Source of the DNA: an uncultured Eubacteriales bacterium
GTDB lineage: Bacteria > Bacillota > Clostridia > Oscillospirales > Oscillospiraceae
NCBI GenBank assembly: GCA_900549645.1
Contig: URPD01000001.1
Coordinates: forward strand, 96,921 to 160,920
Length of the DNA: 64,000 nucleotides
Direction of reading: 5' to 3'
Part shown: piece after piece, positions 33,532 to 42,293 of the stretch
Layout of the letters: every line of letters starts with the position of its first letter
Numbering within the stretch: position 1 is the first letter of the stretch
Program-made: the position numbers and the translations under genes
The notes under the pieces: generated by a model
What the model was told of the DNA's origin: nothing
Databases searched by the model: none
The model's input: the letters and a program-made list of their open reading frames with translations, nothing else

Positions 33532-33562
33532 ACATGCCGGGCATTTTACCCGGCATGTTTTT
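33532..33562 (+). terminator. Terminator of the phn-type operon
   Basis: ACATGCCGGG, seven-base loop, CCCGGCATGT, then TTTT. It also faces the broken gene on the other strand. Confidence 0.9.
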
Positions 33563-34735
33563 ATATGTCATAATCCTCTTCGCGCAGTAAATCAGGCGGC
33601 TTCCGATTACTTCCGAATTTTTTCGATTCGTTATAGAAATGCATCTGAAGCTTATTGAATTCCTCGATGTATCTCTTTTTTGAGCCATAATCGCCCCAGG
33701 CCGCCCATGCATACTGCCCTTCCGGATTCTTGTCTGGACTGACCACGAGGATGATGTCGAGCATTTTCCGTTCATCCCCATGCGGCGTAAATACAACTTT
33801 TATTTCCCGTTTACTTTCTTCATCAAATTTCTTCATCCATGAAAGCCCGTCTTTCACGGCTTTCGGTATCTTATATTCCGGAGCATTGTAATAATAAGCC
33901 AAGCGACCATCTATGAGGCGAATTGTTTTGAGTTCAAACGGCGTTCTCGTTCCCCGATATCCAGTTTCCAAATACAGATCCGAGAAGCTTATCTCGTCGT
34001 TTTCAACATAAGGGCCGATAAAAACACCGAAAGGCACCTCGATGCTCCGCCGACATTCGCAACTCCTACCCACGTCCATTTGCCGTCGGTACACGGACAG
34101 CTACTACCTGCACTGTGTAAAATAGATTTCGGCGGCACCCGTTCGACTGTGTCCGGCAATTTGAAGTACAGATATCTCTTCTGCACTGGAAGCTCCAGCT
34201 CGCCGAGGGTGTCATAAGAGCTTATGGCCAGCTTCTCGTTCAAGCCGGTGTATTGCGCGGTGTCCATCAGGAACTCTTCGGCAAAGGCATACTCATTCTC
34301 CGCGGCACAGCGCTTGAACGCGTCTAAACCTGTCACCTTATTTTTCCACGCATTGAAATTGCTGCGCCGTTTGATGCCATATCCCCCGCCTATTCTGGCA
34401 AACGCGTCGAGCTTCTGCTCCGGATTTATCAGGTTCATAAACATAAAGTCGCTGTCAAAGCAGGCTATGCCAAGTACATCAGTGTGCAGCCGCTCCGATA
34501 TCGGCCGGGCAATGTCCTGAAACTGCTTCGGTTCGCCGAACTCGAAGAAATCCGAATATACGGATATCCACTCCGAATCCGTGCCGAGTATTGCGACTGC
34601 GGCGTCTGCCTCCGCCGCGTTCTCTGCGGGCAGGTAATTGGCGGCTGTCATCATCTCGGTCAGCGCCTAGTCAACTGCGCTCGGTTCGATATTCTCCGCC
34701 CGCCTGATATGCAGATTTGAAAATCAGCTTCCCAT
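33561..34735 (-). pseudogene. Broken hypothetical gene with several lesions
   Basis: An ATG at 34735 with a GGAGGGA site opens a gene that can be followed only by changing frame. ATG is followed by TGA after three codons, while the next frame reads KLIFKSAYQAGGEY. The frame must shift again near 34700, a TAG interrupts at 34669-34667 (VD-stop-ALTEMM), and a third shift is needed near 34045 (NVGGA to SIEVPFGVF). Reassembled, the product would be about 390 residues, soluble, with no family I recognise; middle pieces include SEWISVYSDFFEFGEP and FARIGGGYGIKRRS. The C-terminal part runs to 33561. Confidence 0.75.
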
Positions 34736-34850
34736 ACTCTTCCCTCCGTTTTAATAATACTCTTTTTTACAAATTATATCATGGTGGTCTTCGCCTGTAA
34801 ACACCGCTTATCCGCGGCTGTTGATTCACCCCGTTTTATTGAAAAAAATA

Positions 34851-34879
34851 TTGTATTTATGCCAACTATCGTTTATAAT
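34851..34879 (+). promoter_or_regulatory. Promoter of glnS
   Basis: TTGTAT (34851-34856), 17-base spacer, TATAAT (34874-34879); a short leader of about 28 bases precedes the ATG. Confidence 0.75.
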
Positions 34880-34913
34880 ATTTTGGTAGCTTTTTATAGG
34901 AGAGAGAGGGTAT

Positions 34914-36599
34914 ATGGAAGAGACAACAAGAAATTTCATCGAGGCCTTTGTTCAGGAGGATCTCTCCGAGGGGCATCGCTGCTACGGTATGCAGATTCAC
35001 ACCCGTTTCCCGCCCGAACCGAACGGATATCTGCACATCGGCCACTGCAAGGCGCTGACCATAGACTTCAGCACTGCCGAGCATTTCGGCGGCATCTGCA
35101 ACCTGCGCATGGACGACACGAACCCCGCCAAGGAGGACACCGAATACGTCGACGCCATCAAAGAGGACATCCACTGGCTCGGCTTTGACTGGGGCGACAG
35201 GTTCTACTATGGCTCCGACTACTTTGAAAAGACCTATGAATACGCCATTGAGCTTATAAAGAAGGGGCTTGCCTATGTCTGCGAGCTTACCCCGGAGCAG
35301 TTCCGCGAATACAGGGGCGACACCTCGCATCCCGCCGTCAGCCCTTGGCGCGACAGACCGATTGAAGAGAGTCTTGACCTCTTCGAGCGCATGAAGAACG
35401 GCGAATTTGAAGAAGGCCGTTACACCCTGCGCGCAAAAATCGATCTCGCAAGCGGCAACTTCAACATGCGTGACCCGGTGCTGTACCGCATCAGATACAT
35501 TGAGCATCACCGTCAGGGCACGAAGTGGTGCATCTTCCCGATGTACGACTTTGCCCACCCGATACAGGACGCGCTGGAGGGCATCACGCACTCGCTCTGC
35601 TCGCTTGAGTACGAGGCGCACCGCCCGCTGTACGACTGGGTCGTATCGAACGTGTCCATCCCCGGCATCAAGCCGCGCCAGATAGAGTTCTCGCGCCTCG
35701 GCATCAACTACACCGTCATGTCCAAGCGCAAGCTTCGCCAGCTGGTCGAGGAGCACCGCGTCTCCGGCTGGGACGATCCGCGTATGCCAACGCTCTGCGG
35801 TCTGCGCCGCCGCGGCTATACCGCGAAGTCCATCCGCAATTTCTGCGAACGCATCGGCGTGTCGAAGGTCGACTCCACAGTCGACTGGGCGCTGCTTGAA
35901 AGCTGCCTGCGCGACGATCTGAATGAGCACGCAAAGCGCGTCATGGCCGTGCTGCATCCGGTAAAGCTCATCGTCACGAACTATCCGGAAGGCAAATCCG
36001 AGCTTCTGACGGTCGAGAACAATCCCCTGCGTCCGGAAGACGGCACACGCGAGATAAGCTTCTCCCGCGAGCTGTGGATCGAAGCGGACGACTTCATGGA
36101 AGTTCCCGCGCCGAAATACAAGCGTATGCACCCCGGCTTTGAGGTTCGCCTCAAGGGCGCGTATCTGGTCACCTGCACCGGCTGCAAGAAGGACGCCGAC
36201 GGCAACGTGACGGAGATTTACTGCGAGTATGACCCCGACAGCCGCGGAGGCGATCCTGCCGACGGGCGCAAGGTCAAGGGCGCGACTATCCACTGGGTCG
36301 ACGCAAACACCGCGGTCGACGCCGAAGTTCGTCTCTACGACTATCTGTTCAGCGACCCTGAGCCGGACGGCCCGGACAAGAACTTCCTTGACTGCATCAA
36401 TCCCGACAGTCTCAAGGTTCTCACCGGCTGCAAGGTCGAAGCCGGTCTCGGCAAGCTGGCGATGCCCGAAAAGGGTAAGGACTCCGAGGGCTTCCAGTTC
36501 ATGCGTCAGGGCTACTTCTGCCTCGACAACCGCGATGCGTCTCCGGAGCATCTTGTCTTCAACCGCGCAGTCGCGCTGAAGGATAGCTTCAAGAAGTAA
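34914..36599 (+). CDS. glnS: Glutaminyl-tRNA synthetase
   Basis: 561 residues. Class Ic synthetase that charges tRNA-Gln directly. HIGH motif as YLHIGHCKAL, KMSKS-like motif as VMSKRKL, and the FPPEPNGYLHIG start are diagnostic; the two C-terminal anticodon-binding beta barrels are present. Many Firmicutes lack this enzyme and use Glu-tRNA amidation instead; Clostridia that have it are thought to have gained it by transfer. AGGAGAGAGAGGG lies just before the ATG. Monocistronic, with a palindromic terminator. Confidence 0.95.
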   Translation: MEETTRNFIEAFVQEDLSEGHRCYGMQIHTRFPPEPNGYLHIGHCKALTIDFSTAEHFGGICNLRMDDTNPAKEDTEYVDAIKEDIHWLGFDWGDRFYYGSDYFEKTYEYAIELIKKGLAYVCELTPEQFREYRGDTSHPAVSPWRDRPIEESLDLFERMKNGEFEEGRYTLRAKIDLASGNFNMRDPVLYRIRYIEHHRQGTKWCIFPMYDFAHPIQDALEGITHSLCSLEYEAHRPLYDWVVSNVSIPGIKPRQIEFSRLGINYTVMSKRKLRQLVEEHRVSGWDDPRMPTLCGLRRRGYTAKSIRNFCERIGVSKVDSTVDWALLESCLRDDLNEHAKRVMAVLHPVKLIVTNYPEGKSELLTVENNPLRPEDGTREISFSRELWIEADDFMEVPAPKYKRMHPGFEVRLKGAYLVTCTGCKKDADGNVTEIYCEYDPDSRGGDPADGRKVKGATIHWVDANTAVDAEVRLYDYLFSDPEPDGPDKNFLDCINPDSLKVLTGCKVEAGLGKLAMPEKGKDSEGFQFMRQGYFCLDNRDASPEHLVFNRAVALKDSFKK

Positions 36600-36609
36600 G
36601 TTCAACATT

Positions 36610-36641
36610 AAAAAGCAGCCGCAATATTGCGGCTGCTTTTT
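36610..36641 (+). terminator. Terminator of glnS
   Basis: Perfect palindrome AAAAAGCAGCCGCAAT/ATTGCGGCTGCTTTTT. Confidence 0.9.
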
Positions 36642-36658
36642 GCAGGGAGTCTGATATT

Positions 36659-37135
36659 ATGCTTGTACATCCGTTCCCGCCGGTATACGACGCGGAATCC
36701 GAGATACTTATCCTCGGCAGCTTCCCGTCGGTGAAATCGCGGGAGATCATGTTTTATTACGGCCATCCGCAGAATCGGTTCTGGCGTGTTCTCGCCGCAG
36801 TATATAATGCTGATGTGCCGCAGAACACAGACGAGAAAACGCGGTTTCTCCTTAAGCATCACATCGCGCTGTGGGATGTGCTCGCCTCCTGCGAAATCAC
36901 GGGCAGCGCGGACAGCAGCATCAAAAATGCTGTGCCGAACGACCTGAGCGTCATTTTATCCCGCGCCGACATCCGCCGCATTTACACCAACGGCAAAACG
37001 AGCGAGAAATACTACAAGCGCTTCTCCGAGGAAATAACGGGACGCGGTTCCGTCTGCCTCCCGTCCACTTCCCCCGCCAACGCAGTGTGGTCTCTCGACC
37101 GGCTCATCGGTGCATGGAAGGTCATAGCCGAGTGA
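36659..37135 (+). CDS. DNA-deoxyinosine (hypoxanthine) glycosylase, UDG family 6-like
   Basis: 158 residues. Small base-excision enzyme of the uracil-DNA glycosylase superfamily that removes hypoxanthine formed by adenine deamination. Motif 1 is LILGSFPSVKSREIMFYYGHPQNRFW (residues about 18-43); motif 2 is LPSTSPAN near residue 139; ALWDVLASCEITGSADSSI is also typical. GGGAG precedes the ATG. It begins 17 bases after the glnS terminator, so it is probably expressed at a low level by readthrough or from a promoter hidden in the hairpin region. Confidence 0.87.
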   Translation: MLVHPFPPVYDAESEILILGSFPSVKSREIMFYYGHPQNRFWRVLAAVYNADVPQNTDEKTRFLLKHHIALWDVLASCEITGSADSSIKNAVPNDLSVILSRADIRRIYTNGKTSEKYYKRFSEEITGRGSVCLPSTSPANAVWSLDRLIGAWKVIAE

Positions 37136-37138
37136 GTC

Positions 37139-37342
37139 TCAGCGCCCGTCCCGCCGCCACTCGGCATACAGCACCGCCGCGGTCGCTATGGCGATAACCG
37201 CTGCGACGGCTATCAGTATCTGCGCCTGAACACTGCGGAGAAAGCCCATCATTGGGTTGCGGTTATCGACTATCACCAGCACCAGCAGCGAGAGCGACAG
37301 CGCTATGGATATGTTCGGCAGCACCGCTTTTAGGAATTTCAC
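37139..37342 (-). CDS. Small two-helix membrane protein
   Basis: 67 residues starting at a GTG with GGAGGG nine bases upstream. Two hydrophobic segments (ISIALSLSLLVLVIV and ILIAVAAVIAIATAAVLYA) are separated by a charged loop with NRNPMMGFLRSVQ. No family recognised. The gene begins five bases after the NAGPA-domain gene and is probably in its operon. It ends three bases from the convergent glycosylase gene. Confidence 0.6.
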   Translation of the reverse strand: MKFLKAVLPNISIALSLSLLVLVIVDNRNPMMGFLRSVQAQILIAVAAVIAIATAAVLYAEWRRDGR

Positions 37343-37347
37343 TGTGC

Positions 37348-38409
37348 TCAGCCCTCCGTTTCCGAGACATAGATAATATCGCCGAGATCACGGCCGCCAT
37401 TGCTCTGGCGGCTGTATTTTTCATGGTTAAAGACCATCACGGCAGAACCGCCGCCATCGAGATTATACGCCTCGGTGCAGCCAAGCTCCTCGAAAATCGC
37501 GGCAAGCTCCGGGATGCGCAGGCCGTACGAATAGCCGTCCTGCCGCCCGTCCACGACCACGAAGCAGTAGTGCCCCGGCTCGTAATAGCCGATCGCGCTT
37601 CTCGGATTCGGGTAGCTGACCGTCAAGCTGACGCTGTAACTGTCCTTGACGTGCCCGTCTGCGTCCAGCAGCGCGGGGCCGAAGTTCCATATCTGAAGCG
37701 GGTCATCCTCGAGAATTTCTTCGATATTATACCCGTCCTGCGGATATGTGACCATGCGGCCATCCGAATACAGCACGCATATATCGCAATAGGTATATTC
37801 GCTGTTGAGCAGCTCGCCGTTGCGCATCAGGAAGCCGCCATATTGCAATGTGACATAGTCGCCGCTTATGGCGAGGATGGGGTTGACGTCCGAGTCCATG
37901 TCCATGATGTTCTGCGCGTCCATGTAGGCGTTGCCGCCGTGCGCGGTATATGTCCGCAGATTGTCGAGCGAGGCCACGTAAATGTCCGCGACGTGATACA
38001 CGCTCGTGCGTCCGTCGATGTCGATGCTGTGGGTCTGAAGCTTGATGGCGATATTCGGGCTGGAGTAAGAATTCTCAGTCACGACTATCTCGTCGGTAAA
38101 GTGCTCCGCGAACTTCTTCTGCCACTCGGTTCGGTTGTCCACCGGCGCTTCACTTACAGTCGGAGCCTCGCTAGCAGCCGACGTTTCCTCGGCCGCAGGA
38201 GTAACGGCGACGGTCGGAGTCGGGGCAGACGGTTTTACGCTGGCTGCGCGCTTTGCGTTCATGCTTGGGATGACATGGTGAAACAGCGAAAAAGTGCACA
38301 GAATGACCCCGGCGAGAAATATATCTATAACTATAACGAGCCAAAGCGGCTTCATTTTCCGCTTCGGCGCTGTGCGCGGCGTATCCGCCACGTGCCGTCC
38401 TGATTCCAT
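37348..38409 (-). CDS. Phosphodiester glycosidase (NAGPA domain) membrane-anchored protein
   Basis: 353 residues. One N-terminal membrane helix (PLWLVIVIDIFLAGVILCTF, residues about 21-40) anchors the protein facing outward; a Ser/Pro/Thr-rich spacer follows to residue 90. The C-terminal 250 residues match the NAGPA domain (phosphodiester glycosidase): NAYMDAQNIM, AISGDYVTLQYGGFLMRNG, and the closing CTEAYNLDGGGSAVMVF. In bacteria such proteins are linked to exopolysaccharide or cell-wall glycan trimming. AGAGGC precedes the ATG, and a consensus promoter sits upstream. Confidence 0.88.
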   Translation of the reverse strand: MESGRHVADTPRTAPKRKMKPLWLVIVIDIFLAGVILCTFSLFHHVIPSMNAKRAASVKPSAPTPTVAVTPAAEETSAASEAPTVSEAPVDNRTEWQKKFAEHFTDEIVVTENSYSSPNIAIKLQTHSIDIDGRTSVYHVADIYVASLDNLRTYTAHGGNAYMDAQNIMDMDSDVNPILAISGDYVTLQYGGFLMRNGELLNSEYTYCDICVLYSDGRMVTYPQDGYNIEEILEDDPLQIWNFGPALLDADGHVKDSYSVSLTVSYPNPRSAIGYYEPGHYCFVVVDGRQDGYSYGLRIPELAAIFEELGCTEAYNLDGGGSAVMVFNHEKYSRQSNGGRDLGDIIYVSETEG

Positions 38410-38440
38410 AAGAATGCCTCTTTTATGTATGATATACCGT

Positions 38441-38469
38441 ATTATAAATCAACGCGCCCCTCATGTCAA
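38441..38469 (-). promoter_or_regulatory. Consensus promoter of the NAGPA-domain gene
   Basis: Minus strand TTGACA (38469-38464), 17-base spacer, TATAAT (38446-38441), about 30 bases before the ATG. The -35 box falls in the loop of the hairpin that follows the mgtC gene. Confidence 0.8.
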
Positions 38470-38483
38470 ACACGAGGTGCGCG
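38452..38483 (-). terminator. Hairpin after the downstream mgtC gene
   Basis: ACGCGC-C-CCTC pairs with GAGG-T-GCGCGT around an eleven-base loop. T-run is poor (ATTTATAAT). It overlaps the next promoter. Confidence 0.45.
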
Positions 38484-38493
38484 TATCGGCTTT

Positions 38494-39189
38494 TTACAGC
38501 TCTTCTATGTTGATAACGTCTTCCAGATTGCTTATGGACTTGACGATCTTCTCGTCAAGCTGTTTGCGGCTGGCCTGCAATGTGAGCACCGCGCAGTAAT
38601 AATGCGAGTCCCCTTCCCCGGCAACGCGGGTGATCTCCAGCCCGTTCATTGTGATGTGGTTCTCCTTGGCGATGCGTATGATAGACTCGATGCATACCGC
38701 GTGGGCGTACTCGATATAGAGGTTCACGTCGTTCACCTTATGGACGAAGCGGTACTCCACCTTTACGAGCAGCAACTCCGCCACAAGCACCATGACCGTT
38801 GCAAATATGGCGCACTCGACATATCCCGCGCCGCAGACGAGGCCGATTATTGCCGATGTCCAGAGTCCCGCCGCGGTGGTGAGTCCCTTGACGCGCTTGC
38901 GCTTCGTGACGATTATCGTGCCCGCGCCGATGAAGCCGATACCAGCTATTACCTGCGCGCCGAGACGCCCGACGTCGGTGAACATGTGCATGGTCAGGAA
39001 CAGATACTGGCTGGTCAGCGTCGTCATCGCGGCGCCGAGGCAGATGAGGATATGCGTTCTGAATCCGGCGGGACGGCGCTTGTATTCGCGCTCAATGCCG
39101 ATGACACCGCCGCACAGCATAGCCAGCAGCAGTCTGCACGTCACCGCAAGAAAGTCCATATCGCGGACAAAATCAAAGCAGCTCAGCAT
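38494..39189 (-). CDS. MgtC/SapB family membrane protein (copy 2)
   Basis: 231 residues. Four or five N-terminal helices with the family core RLLLAMLCGGVIGIEREYKRRPAGFRTHILICLGAA and GLTTAAGLWTSAIIGLVCGAG, then a C-terminal ACT-like cytosolic domain from about residue 150. MgtC proteins are linked to magnesium homeostasis and control of ATP synthase in pathogens; here the role is not known. A related gene lies 16 bases upstream in the same operon. AGGAGGGA precedes the ATG. Confidence 0.9.
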   Translation of the reverse strand: MLSCFDFVRDMDFLAVTCRLLLAMLCGGVIGIEREYKRRPAGFRTHILICLGAAMTTLTSQYLFLTMHMFTDVGRLGAQVIAGIGFIGAGTIIVTKRKRVKGLTTAAGLWTSAIIGLVCGAGYVECAIFATVMVLVAELLLVKVEYRFVHKVNDVNLYIEYAHAVCIESIIRIAKENHITMNGLEITRVAGEGDSHYYCAVLTLQASRKQLDEKIVKSISNLEDVINIEEL

Positions 39190-39205
39190 TTCAGCGTCCC
39201 TCCTT

Positions 39206-39931
39206 TCAGATTTCTTCTATCGTGATGATGCCGTCCAGCGTCGAAAGTTTGGCCAGTATCTCGGTGTGATTCTCTTTATGCGGCAGGTGCAGGCTGAACA
39301 CGGCGTTTATCTGCGTGAGATGCTCGTGCTGCTCCTTGTCTATCTCCACGTCGTAGAGCGTGATATTCTCGGACTTGATGAGATTAACTATCGTGCCGAC
39401 GTTTTCAACGCTGTCCATCTCGACATAGACGTTCATGTTCCGCGCCTTGGCCATGACCGCGCTCTCTATGAACGGCAGTATCCTCATGCAGAGGAAGATG
39501 AGCAGGAAGCCGACCAGCATACACTCATAAAAGCCCGCGCCGATGGCAAGCCCCATGCAGGCCGAAGCCCAGAGACCCGCCGCGGTGGTCAGACCCTTGA
39601 CCTCCTGCCGCCCGGTGACGATTATCGTACCCGCGCCGAGGAAGCCGACTCCGTTTATGACCTGCGCGCCGAAACGGGAAACGTCGGCCTTCACGCCGAT
39701 CGACGCGTTAATCTCCGCCCACGGATTATTGAGCATATAGTCAAGGTACTGGCTGAGCATGACCGTCAGCGCCGCGCCGAGGGCGACGAGCATATATGTC
39801 CTGAATCCGGCGGGGCGGCGTTTTCGCTCGCGCTCCATGCCGATAAGGCCGCCCATCAGCAACGCGAGAATTATGCGCAGCATCATGGACGTCATATTAA
39901 GCTGTCTCAAATAATCCAACCAGTTTTCCAA
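39206..39931 (-). CDS. MgtC/SapB family membrane protein (copy 1)
   Basis: 241 residues with the same architecture as its neighbour: RIILALLMGGLIGMERERKRRPAGFRTYMLVALGAALT, GVGFLGAGTIIVTGRQEVKGLTTAAGLWASA, and a C-terminal ACT-like domain ending LDGIITIEEI. A tandem duplication has clearly occurred. Start at TTG 39931 is uncertain; an ATG at 39895 is an alternative. The leader has a good promoter and an eleven-pair hairpin, which might be regulatory. Confidence 0.88.
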   Translation of the reverse strand: MENWLDYLRQLNMTSMMLRIILALLMGGLIGMERERKRRPAGFRTYMLVALGAALTVMLSQYLDYMLNNPWAEINASIGVKADVSRFGAQVINGVGFLGAGTIIVTGRQEVKGLTTAAGLWASACMGLAIGAGFYECMLVGFLLIFLCMRILPFIESAVMAKARNMNVYVEMDSVENVGTIVNLIKSENITLYDVEIDKEQHEHLTQINAVFSLHLPHKENHTEILAKLSTLDGIITIEEI

Positions 39932-39960
39932 AGCTTCTGTCGCCTTCCGTGAAAATTTTT

Positions 39961-39988
39961 GGAGCGCCGAAAATGCCTTTCAGCGCTC
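39961..39988 (-). promoter_or_regulatory. Leader hairpin upstream of the mgtC pair
   Basis: GAGCGCTGAAA pairs with TTTCGGCGCTC across a short loop, in the leader between promoter and start codon. It lacks a T-run. It is too small for the known magnesium riboswitches. Confidence 0.35.
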
Positions 39989-40009
39989 TTTAATCTTTAG
40001 TGAGTGTTC

Positions 40010-40037
40010 ATTATACCATCTATATTTTTAAATGCAA
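40010..40037 (-). promoter_or_regulatory. Promoter of the mgtC pair
   Basis: Minus strand TTGCAT (40037-40032), 16-base spacer, TATAAT (40015-40010). Confidence 0.65.
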
Positions 40038-40076
40038 TCCACAAATTTAAACAAAAATTCACGGGGTAAATTAGCG

Positions 40077-40781
40077 TTATTCACTAAGTTCAGATAATTT
40101 TGCCAGCAGAATGGGGAGTTTTTCAAGTGCATCTATCTCATAATCCGGAGCGGCATCCCCGGTCAATGCCTTGTGCGAGGGATTGAGCCACACACTCCTA
40201 AGTCCCGCGTTGCGCGCGCCCTTGATATCGGAGGTAAGGCTGTCCCCCACCATTATGCTGTTCTCCCGCCTGAAGTCCGGTATCTGCGCAAAGCAGGCTT
40301 CAAAATAACGCTTGTCAGGCTTATTCAGTCCCATCTCCTCGGACACAAATATCCCGTCAAAATACTTCGCTATGCCGGAGCTTGCGATGCGGCTGTCCTG
40401 TACCTTCTTGCTGCCGTTGGAGCAGATGTACAGGTGGTATTTCCCGTGCAGCGTTTCAAGCAGCGCTTCCGCGCCGGGCACGAAATAATGGCCGATGCAG
40501 AGGAAATCTTCATACATGTCCTCTGCAAGCTCCGCTTCCACCGATACGCCCAGCTCTTCGAACAACGCCGCGAAGCGGCCTACAAGCGTCTGACGGCGGT
40601 TTATCTCCCCGCGCTCAAGCTTTTCCCAGAAAATCATATTGATCTCCGAGTATCGCTTCACTATCGTGTCGGTCGGCTCGATGCCGAGTGCGCGCAGGGT
40701 CTTTGTTATCGCGGCGCGCTCGGCGGTGTCAAAGTCAAGGATCGTATTATCCAGATCGAGAAGTACGTTTTTTATCTGCAT
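40077..40781 (-). CDS. yjjG: YjjG-type HAD nucleotidase
   Basis: 234 residues. HAD phosphatase with motif I LLDLDNTILDFD, motif II ICSNGS, and motif III/IV KPDKRYFE and MVGDSLTSDIKGARNAG. The YjjG group hydrolyses non-canonical pyrimidine nucleotides (house-cleaning). It starts three bases after murF, in the same transcript, though no functional link to murF is known. Confidence 0.88.
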   Translation of the reverse strand: MQIKNVLLDLDNTILDFDTAERAAITKTLRALGIEPTDTIVKRYSEINMIFWEKLERGEINRRQTLVGRFAALFEELGVSVEAELAEDMYEDFLCIGHYFVPGAEALLETLHGKYHLYICSNGSKKVQDSRIASSGIAKYFDGIFVSEEMGLNKPDKRYFEACFAQIPDFRRENSIMVGDSLTSDIKGARNAGLRSVWLNPSHKALTGDAAPDYEIDALEKLPILLAKLSELSE

Positions 40782-40784
40782 GTA

Positions 40785-42137
40785 TTACCTCATTTTCTTT
40801 ATTTCCTCTGAGATTTCCCCGAAGCGCATACTATTGGACGCCTTGACGAGCACAGCATCGCCGCGCCGGATATACGCGGGCAGAGCCGCGATCAGCTCCT
40901 CGCGCGTATCAAAATGCACTCCGCACGCCCCGGCTCCCTTCGCAATGTCCTCCGCGAGCCGCCCAGAGCACATGACAAGCCCGACGCCGTTTTCCGCCGC
41001 GTATCTGCCGGTTTCAAAATGCATCTCGCGCTCATGCTCGCCAAGCTCCAGCATGTCGCCCAGAACGCACACATGCCGTCCGGGCAGGCGCAGGAGGGAG
41101 TCAATGCCGCTCTTCATCGAGTCGGGGTTTGCGTTATAGCAGTCGTCAATCAGCGTGACAAAGCCCGTGTCGCTCACCGCGGCGCGGCGTCCTACTGTCT
41201 CGTATGCCGCGATTCCCGCCGCGATTTCGCCGTCGGTAAGCCCCAGCAGGAAGCCCACTGCCGCGCCCTCAAGCGCCGCATAGACCATGTGCTGCCCGAA
41301 CGCGGGAATGACCGCGTGGACACGCCGCGCGCCGTACACGATGTCGCACTCGGTATGCTCCGCTGAGACACAGCGGATATTCTCCGCGCGGACGTCGCAG
41401 TCCTCGCCGAGGCCGAAGGTCGTTTTTTTCTGGCGGCACTTCAGCGTGCACAGCTTCTCGTCGTCTCCGTTCACGATGACAGGGGCATCGTCCGCCATGT
41501 AGTCAAGCATCTCGCCCTTGGCGCGCATCACGCCGTCCAGATCATGCAGGAACTCCAGATGCGCATGACCAATCACGGTGTACACCGCAATTGTCGGCCG
41601 CGCCATCGCCGCAAGCCTGCTCATCTCGCCGAAGCCAGATATCCCCATCTCAACGACGGCGACGTCGTTCTCCAGAGTGATGCGCGAGAGCGTCATCGGT
41701 ACGCCGATCTGATTATTGAGGTTTTTGTCCGTTTTCAGCACCGACCAGCGCTGAGACAGCACCGCCGATATCATTTCCTTCGCCGAGGTCTTGCCGACGC
41801 TGCCGGTGATGCCAATCACCGGAATATCGAGCGTGGCGCGGTACCCGGCGCAAATCTTCTCCAGCGCCTCCTGCACGTCGGGAACCACTATGACTGCGCG
41901 ATTCTCGCCGTCGGGCACACGCTCGGCAAGACAGCAGGCCGCGCCCTTGTCGAGCGCTGTACTTATATAGTCGTGCCCGTCTGCACGCTCGCCCTTGTAG
42001 GCGACGAACAGGTCTCCCGGCTGGACGCATCGGCTGTCGATAACGACGCTGCCCAGCTCCGCATATTCATTTATATCCTCTCCGCACAGCTTTCCGCCGC
42101 AGCACTGCGCCGCGCGAAGTACGGTCATATTTTTCAT
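40785..42137 (-). CDS. murF: UDP-MurNAc-tripeptide D-alanyl-D-alanine ligase
   Basis: 450 residues. It adds D-Ala-D-Ala to the UDP-MurNAc-tripeptide in the cytosol, last step of the soluble precursor. P-loop GITGSVGKTSAKEMISAVL, then VVEMGISGFGEMSRL, and the C-terminal LIDDCYNANPDSMKSGIDSL. Start fixed by GGAGG before ATG 42137; the frame extends 12 codons further without support. An extended -10 promoter lies at 42181-42186. Confidence 0.95.
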   Translation of the reverse strand: MKNMTVLRAAQCCGGKLCGEDINEYAELGSVVIDSRCVQPGDLFVAYKGERADGHDYISTALDKGAACCLAERVPDGENRAVIVVPDVQEALEKICAGYRATLDIPVIGITGSVGKTSAKEMISAVLSQRWSVLKTDKNLNNQIGVPMTLSRITLENDVAVVEMGISGFGEMSRLAAMARPTIAVYTVIGHAHLEFLHDLDGVMRAKGEMLDYMADDAPVIVNGDDEKLCTLKCRQKKTTFGLGEDCDVRAENIRCVSAEHTECDIVYGARRVHAVIPAFGQHMVYAALEGAAVGFLLGLTDGEIAAGIAAYETVGRRAAVSDTGFVTLIDDCYNANPDSMKSGIDSLLRLPGRHVCVLGDMLELGEHEREMHFETGRYAAENGVGLVMCSGRLAEDIAKGAGACGVHFDTREELIAALPAYIRRGDAVLVKASNSMRFGEISEEIKKMR

Positions 42138-42180
42138 AACAATCCTCCGGATATAAGACGATTTACTCTGCAACGCGGTG

Positions 42181-42189
42181 ATTATACCA
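42181..42189 (-). promoter_or_regulatory. Extended -10 promoter of murF
   Basis: TGGTATAAT on the minus strand with no good -35 box. Confidence 0.4.
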
Positions 42190-42250
42190 CATTTGCTCCC
42201 GGCTGCATAGGAAAATTATCAAAAAAGATAGTGCATATGCCAGAATTGTG

Positions 42251-42259
42251 TGTTATAAT
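42251..42259 (+). promoter_or_regulatory. Extended -10 promoter of the exonuclease gene
   Basis: TGTTATAAT, 35 bases before the ATG; -35 region is poor, as usual for extended -10 promoters. Confidence 0.45.
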
Positions 42260-42293
42260 GATTTTGTTAGAATTATGCAAAGGAATTGTTGTT

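Noticed and set aside
34866..36608. 580-codon antisense frame across glnS, and a similar one across the nucleotidase at 31000-32478
   Set aside because: Both lie entirely over well-identified genes, have no ribosome sites, and read like reversed codons (Arg/Ala/Val-rich without domains).
39932..40009. Magnesium riboswitch (M-box or mgtA type) before the mgtC genes
   Set aside because: The leader is too short and shows only one simple hairpin.
41544..42293. Upstream extension of the exonuclease frame to 41544
   Set aside because: It runs antisense through murF; promoter, ribosome site and family start all place the beginning at 42294.
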